This document shows positions 60,419 through 64,000 of a DNA stretch of 64,000 nucleotides, piece by piece. The stretch covers positions 17,941 through 81,940 of the forward strand of contig NZ_JANQKD010000013.1 of assembly GCF_028281305.1 (NCBI RefSeq). Direction: 5' to 3'. Source of the stretch: Pelagibius sp. Its GTDB lineage: Bacteria; Pseudomonadota; Alphaproteobacteria; Kiloniellales; Kiloniellaceae. The position numbers and the translations under genes were made by a program. The notes under the pieces were generated by a model that worked only from the letters and a program-made list of their open reading frames with translations, did not search any database and was not told the origin of the DNA. The first letter of the stretch is position 1, and every line of letters begins with the position of its first letter.

Positions 60419-60952
60419 ATGCCGCCGTCGCGCCCGCGTCTTCTTCTCACCCCCCATCTCCTTGCAGGAGTGTTCGCAGCCATGACCCTTCCCACGTCAA
60501 GTCCGGCCCTTGCCGACGCCGCGAAGCCCGCCAGCACAAATCCGACCGGAGGCGTTGCGCTGACGATCGTCAACCCCAAGGGCCTGTTCGACCCGGCGCC
60601 CAACGGGTTCAGTCATGCGGTGGTGGCCGCCGGCGGCTCACGCCTGGCCTTCATCGCCGGACAGGGCGGGGAGGACGCCGCCGGCGCGCTGGCGCCCGAC
60701 TTCGCCGCCCAGGTCGCCCAGGCCTACGCCAACCTGCGCCGTGCGCTGGAGGCGGTCGGGGCGCAGCCGGACCGGGTCACCAAGATCACGACCTACGTCG
60801 TGGACTACGACCCCGCCATGCTCGCGGTGATGACCTATCACGTGAAGCAGACCTTCGGGCGGCAGCTTCCCGCCCAGACCCTGGTGCCGGTGCCGCGCCT
60901 CGCGCTCGACGGCATGCTCTTCGAGGTCGACGCAGTGGCAATGCTGGACTAG
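60419..60952 (+). CDS. Exported RidA/YjgF-family protein
   Basis: The 177-residue protein has a RidA fold (LTIVNPKGLFDP, RLAFIAGQGGED, AQAYANLRRALEAVGAQPDRVTKITTYVVDY, VPVPRLALDGMLFEVDAVAML). It is preceded by an apparent signal peptide in residues 1-36 (RPRLLLTPHLLAGVFAA, cleavage near ALADA). Ordinary RidA enzymes are cytosolic and deaminate reactive enamines or imines. The catalytic Arg seems replaced or shifted (VPVPRLAL). ATG 60419 follows GAAGG; starting at ATG 60482 would shorten the signal. It may belong to the ECF41 neighbourhood. Confidence 0.85.
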   Translation: MPPSRPRLLLTPHLLAGVFAAMTLPTSSPALADAAKPASTNPTGGVALTIVNPKGLFDPAPNGFSHAVVAAGGSRLAFIAGQGGEDAAGALAPDFAAQVAQAYANLRRALEAVGAQPDRVTKITTYVVDYDPAMLAVMTYHVKQTFGRQLPAQTLVPVPRLALDGMLFEVDAVAMLD

Positions 60953-61029
60953 GGCGGTTCTCGGTTAGCGGGAGCTGGAGTAGGCTGACCCTTCCTTCGG
61001 CAAGCGACGTCGGCGGAAGAGAGGGCAGG

Positions 61030-61794
61030 ATGCTGAACTGTGCGAACCAGCCTTACGATCAGGTCGAATTCCATAAGCTGTTGGTGCAGCTTGCCGGCGT
61101 GACGGCCACCTCGCAGGTGCTCGATGTGGGCTGCGGCGTCGGCAGGACACTGAACGAGGCCGTCCGGATCGCGCGGCGTACGGTCGGCATAGACAACAAC
61201 GAGAGGTTTCTTGGACGGGCACGGCAGTCCCTGGCTGCGGCTCTTGACGACGGGCGTTTGGAACTCGCGACCGTCGACCTGAATCAGGGGCCGCTGCCCT
61301 TTGCCGAAGAGAGCTTCGATAGCATCATCTGCCAGAACGTGCTGGAGTGTATTCGGGACAAGCCGGCGCTGATCGCCGCATGCTGCCGGGCCCTGAAACC
61401 CGGTGGCGTGTTTCTGCTCTCACATCATGACTTCGGCGGTGTCATGCTGAACAGCGCCGACACAGCGCTTACGCGAGATATCGTCGTCCGCTACGCAGAC
61501 AGCGCGCAAGACTGGATGGATGCCGCGGATGGGGAGGTCGGAAGGAAGCTGCCCGGTTTGATGGGTTCCGCGGACTTCGCAGAAATGACAACAGAAACCC
61601 GGCAGCTTGTCGGCCTGAGCTTCGCCGAGGGAACCTCGGCGCGTGCTTACTGCATCGATGCAGCGAAAACGGCGGTTCGATCGGGGCTTGCCGAAGCCGA
61701 TGTTGATCGTTGGCTCGGGGACCTTGATGCCCTCGATCGCCGTGGGGCGTTCTACCTCGCGATACCCTGGGTTTATGTGCGGGCTCGCAAGTGA
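61030..61794 (+). CDS. Class I SAM-dependent methyltransferase
   Basis: The 254-residue protein has motif I VLDVGCGVGRTLNE (residues 30-43), the acidic motif II VGIDNNERFLGRA, FDSIICQNVLECI and LKPGGVFLLSHHDFGG. The pattern is of the Methyltransf_11/UbiE kind. The C-terminal half is specific and gives no substrate clue. ATG 61030 comes after GGCAGG. It converges on the membrane protein gene; the intervening bases contain a short AGCCCC repeat. Confidence 0.85.
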   Translation: MLNCANQPYDQVEFHKLLVQLAGVTATSQVLDVGCGVGRTLNEAVRIARRTVGIDNNERFLGRARQSLAAALDDGRLELATVDLNQGPLPFAEESFDSIICQNVLECIRDKPALIAACCRALKPGGVFLLSHHDFGGVMLNSADTALTRDIVVRYADSAQDWMDAADGEVGRKLPGLMGSADFAEMTTETRQLVGLSFAEGTSARAYCIDAAKTAVRSGLAEADVDRWLGDLDALDRRGAFYLAIPWVYVRARK

Positions 61795-61915
61795 TGCCTA
61801 CTGCAGCCCCAGCCCCAGCCCCGTTACCCGGTCCCACTATCCAGTCCCTTTGCTCGATGCCGCTACCCAGTGGCGGCTCTGGACCAGCGGTGCGGGACCG
61901 GCCCGCCGCCCCCTG

Positions 61916-62476
61916 TCACCCGCTTCCGTCTGCGTCGTCGGTGGATCTCGCGGTTATCGTCCCGTCGATCCGGTAGCGGTCGAGGAGGGCGATGACGCGG
62001 CCGCTGCCCAGCAGGCAGAGCGTGCCGATGCCCAGGCTGGCGGCCAACCCGAGGAACCCGCGGACATCGGTGAAGCCCTGGAAGAGGGCGGCATAGACCA
62101 GCATCACGGCGTCTGGCAGCGCGAGCGCCAGCAGCACCAGGCCAAGCAGCGTGACCGCCAGCGCCAGCAGGCCGTCGCGGGACCAGACCGGATGTTTGTT
62201 TTCGCCCGAGGGCGTGCCGGTCAGGCGCCCGCCCACCATGCGGCCCGAGAGGGACGCCGCCCCAAACCAGAGGAACAGGAAGACGGCGATGTTGGCCAAG
62301 GCGACTGCGATCGGCCAGAGCAGGTAGCCGGGCCCCAGGTACTGGCCGGCCAGCGGGTCGGCGCGCACGCGCAGAACCTCGGAGATCGAGACGTCGAAGG
62401 TGTCGAGAATGCGAAACAGGGCGAGGAGCGCCAGCAGGCGGCACCCCAGGAAGGCAAGGTCTCTCAGGCTGGGCAT
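61916..62476 (-). CDS. Four-helix membrane protein of unknown function
   Basis: The 186-residue protein has about four or five membrane helices: residues 5-25, 50-75, 105-130 and 140-165. Between the second and third lies a cytoplasmic loop (RLTGTPSGENKHPVWSRDG). The C-terminal tail is acidic. I see no family signature. ATG 62476 is preceded by GGAG. It is divergent from the DUF1801 gene. Confidence 0.65.
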   Translation of the reverse strand: MPSLRDLAFLGCRLLALLALFRILDTFDVSISEVLRVRADPLAGQYLGPGYLLWPIAVALANIAVFLFLWFGAASLSGRMVGGRLTGTPSGENKHPVWSRDGLLALAVTLLGLVLLALALPDAVMLVYAALFQGFTDVRGFLGLAASLGIGTLCLLGSGRVIALLDRYRIDGTITARSTDDADGSG

Positions 62477-62776
62477 GGGGAGGGAACTCCTGACAAGATC
62501 CGGGGCACCGCTGCCGGTCCCCCGTCATCCGGCCCCCGTCATCGCTGGTCCCACCCCTGGGCCAAGACGTAGAATGGGTTTACACCATCGCGCGCCGCCG
62601 GGCGAGGGGCCCCGTGAGTCCCTACCCTCAATGAGCCTCTACCCCCAAGCGGCCCTGCCAGGGGGCGGGACTTGGGCGCCGTGGCAAAGGCGGCATGGCC
62701 TTTGCGGTCGCCGCGGCGGTGCCGCTGGAGTAGAAAGGGGCCTGGAGCCAGCGAAGAGCCGAGCCGCAACACCGCC
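62477..62776. other. Divergent region, membrane protein and DUF1801 genes
   Basis: Short direct repeats (GGTCCCCCGTCATC / GGCCCCCGTCATC around 62516-62545) are the only structure. No gene, hairpin or promoter can be supported. Confidence 0.45.
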
Positions 62777-63211
62777 ATGCCCGTCCCCCCTAAGACTGCA
62801 GCCAAACCGCCCTTTAAGGATCGTGCTGTAGAGGCTGCCTTCGCGGCCTTCCCGCAGCCTGCGCGCCGGGGCCTGATGACGCTGCGCGCGCTGATCTTCG
62901 AGACTGCGGCGGCGACCCCCGGCGTCGGCACGTTGGAAGAAACCCTGAAGTGGGGTCAGCCCGCCTACCTGACGCCGGAGACCAGGTCCGGCTCGACGCT
63001 CCGCCTGGGACTGCCGAAGAACGGCGGCTTCGCCCTCTACGTCCACTGCCAGACCACGATCATCTCCGACTTCCGCAGCTTCTTTCCCGACGCCTTCGCC
63101 TATGACGGCAACCGCGCTGTCCGCTTCGACGCCGGTGCCGCCCTGCCGCGGGAGGAACTGACTCTGCTGATCCGCAGCGCGCTCACCTATCACCTGAAGA
63201 AGCGGGGCTGA
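62777..63211 (+). CDS. DUF1801-family protein
   Basis: The 144-residue protein matches DUF1801 (YdhG-like). It has RRGLMTLRALIFETAAATPGV, the signature ETLKWGQPAYLTP near residue 55, GFALYVHC and a C-terminal LIRSALTYHLKKRG. The fold is frataxin-like; the role is unknown. The frame is open further upstream, but ATG 62777 is where similarity begins. Confidence 0.85.
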   Translation: MPVPPKTAAKPPFKDRAVEAAFAAFPQPARRGLMTLRALIFETAAATPGVGTLEETLKWGQPAYLTPETRSGSTLRLGLPKNGGFALYVHCQTTIISDFRSFFPDAFAYDGNRAVRFDAGAALPREELTLLIRSALTYHLKKRG

Positions 63212-63224
63212 ATCGTTCCGGGCG

Positions 63225-63375
63225 TGCGGGGGCCCCTCACCCTCCCCCTTCTTGAGTTCCCTCTCCCCTGGGGGGAGAGGGAACTCAAGAAGGGGGAGGG
63301 GGAACAACAGATGCCTCGTCCCTGCTTCTTCACCCTCTCCCCTGGTGGGAGCGGGAGGGTGAGGGGAGAGCACCG
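63225..63375. repeat. Palindromic intergenic repeat element, copy 2
   Basis: It uses the same vocabulary as copy 1 at 55180-55340: CCCCTCACCCTCCC at the left and GGGAGGGTGAGGGG at the right, with CCCTCTCCCC hairpins between them. The left half contains the 29-bp perfect hairpin at 63240-63300. Confidence 0.75.
63240..63300. terminator. 29-bp perfect hairpin after the DUF1801 gene
   Basis: Bases 63240-63268 and 63272-63300 pair without mismatch around a 3-base loop. It lies 28 bases past the DUF1801 stop. No U-tract follows, but a stem this long should stall or process transcripts in both directions. Confidence 0.65.
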
Positions 63376-63397
63376 CCGCCTGCCACCGCGCGTCCTC

Positions 63398-63411
63398 TTG
63401 ACCCGGATCAA
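63398..63411. promoter_or_regulatory. FNR/FixK-type box upstream of the bacteriohemerythrin gene
   Basis: TTGAC-CCGG-ATCAA fits TTGAT-N4-ATCAA with one change. Its centre is about 79 bases before the ATG at 63484. A similar site precedes the other hemerythrin gene at 16120. Confidence 0.6.
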
Positions 63412-63483
63412 ATCCCCCGGCCGCGGCCCGCGCTAGGCTGGTCTCTTCCGACCTGTCCGTATCGCGCAAGGGAGGGCTGCCTT

Positions 63484-63927
63484 ATGCCCGCGACCGAGAA
63501 ATCAGCCACCGACTCCTCCGACTCCGTCACCATCCACTGGAGCCCGAATCTCAGCGTCGGGGTGGCGGCGATCGACGGCGACCACCGCGCGCTCATCGAC
63601 CTCCTGAACGCGCTCGCTGCCGCGGTGGCCGGGGCCGGCGGCCATGGTGATATCACCCTGAAGCTGGACGAGCTGATCGCGCGCACCGAGGCCCACTTCC
63701 GCAGCGAGGAGGAGATCATGGCGCGCGAGCACTACCCGGAGGCCGGCCACCACGCCCGCGTCCACGAAGCTCTGCTGGACGAGATCCGCCAGTTCCGCAG
63801 CGACCACCTGGCCGGCACCGACATCGGCCCGGAAATCACCGAGTTCCTGAAGCGCTGGCTCATCAGCCACATCATCGAAAGCGACAAGCACCTGGGCGGC
63901 TATCTGGAGGGACGCGGGGTCGGGTGA
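63484..63927 (+). CDS. Bacteriohemerythrin
   Basis: The 147-residue protein has all seven di-iron ligands in canonical spacing: H34 (DGDHRAL), H71 and E75 (HFRSEE), H90 and H94 (HHARVH), H129 and D134 (HIIESD). The usual W-S-xx-xSVGVxxID start (HWSPNLSVGVAAID) is also present. Single-domain bacteriohemerythrins bind O2 reversibly and can deliver it to oxidases or scavenge NO. The FNR-type box upstream suggests micro-oxic induction. Its stop codon runs into a 17-bp tandem repeat. Confidence 0.95.
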   Translation: MPATEKSATDSSDSVTIHWSPNLSVGVAAIDGDHRALIDLLNALAAAVAGAGGHGDITLKLDELIARTEAHFRSEEEIMAREHYPEAGHHARVHEALLDEIRQFRSDHLAGTDIGPEITEFLKRWLISHIIESDKHLGGYLEGRGVG

Positions 63928-63993
63928 GTCTGGGCGCCGGGTAATCCGGGGCGTGGGATAATCCTGGGTGTGGAGCAATCCTGGGCGCCGGGT
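63926..63993. repeat. 17-bp tandem repeat, 4 units, at the right edge
   Basis: Units start at 63926, 63943, 63960 and 63977 with the core AATCCTGGGCGCCGGGT in varied form. The array begins in the hemerythrin stop codon and a further unit starts (GAGCCCC) at the window edge, so its full length is unknown. Confidence 0.85.
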
Positions 63994-64000
63994 GAGCCCC

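Overview
The window is a high-GC chromosomal segment from an alphaproteobacterium, most likely in or near the Rhodospirillales/Kiloniellales. This rests on family content (MipZ, a RibH2-type lumazine synthase behind an FMN riboswitch, a DSP-SQR fusion) and on a CtrA-type box, not on a marker gene. I see no rRNA, tRNA, CRISPR array, integrase or insertion sequence. Nearly all sequence is coding. The AT-rich gaps at about 2.2-2.5, 6.3-6.7 and 19.0-19.4 kb stand out.

Layout. 0-10.4 kb: the 5' end of a secreted protein, a rhomboid protease, and a tandem duplication of a two-gene unit (unknown protein plus a giant CheB-CheR-PAS-histidine kinase) in which the second copy of the small gene survives only as a fragment. 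10.4-18.4 kb: an oligopeptide-type ABC importer without ATPase genes, a TAXI binding protein, a hemerythrin-domain protein, a PHA depolymerase and a PmtA-like methyltransferase whose start lies in a 14-bp tandem repeat. 18.8-24.5 kb: a cell-cycle flavoured island with an orphan ParA, a huge SPOR-domain membrane protein and MipZ. 24.7-34 kb: pyrE, two MFS exporters, a patatin, and an operon of PhyH oxygenase, unknown polytopic membrane protein and hotdog thioesterase. 34.2-41 kb: FMN riboswitch with ribH2, then a sulfide-oxidation cluster (Crp/Fnr regulator, DUF2892, persulfide dioxygenase, DSP-SQR fusion, SulP).

41-49.6 kb: enoyl-CoA hydratase, LysR regulator, a three-gene set (AspA/AstE-like hydrolase, RimK ligase, retropepsin-like protease) and an RND efflux pump with its adaptor. 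50-55.3 kb: RpiR regulator, N-formylglutamate amidohydrolase-like enzyme and a complete DctQMP TRAP importer ending in a strong terminator. 55.3-58.6 kb: a GFA-type protein, an exported unknown, and a small locus of two tandem exported peptides (with a decayed third copy upstream) beside an ADYC-domain protein. 58.6-61 kb: an AhpD/carboxymuconolactone decarboxylase-like gene with a textbook ECF41 promoter, the ECF41 sigma factor itself, and an exported RidA. 61-64 kb: methyltransferase, unknown membrane protein, DUF1801 protein and a bacteriohemerythrin.

Two themes cross the window. Both hemerythrin-type genes are preceded by FNR/FixK-like palindromes, suggesting shared O2/NO control. Short tandem repeats (12-18 bp units, 2-5 copies) recur at least eleven times, in gene ends, disordered protein segments and promoter regions. 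The best candidates for something undescribed are the exported-peptide/ADYC locus, the ParA-SPOR pair under a CtrA-type box, and the minicistron chain in front of the PmtA-like methyltransferase.
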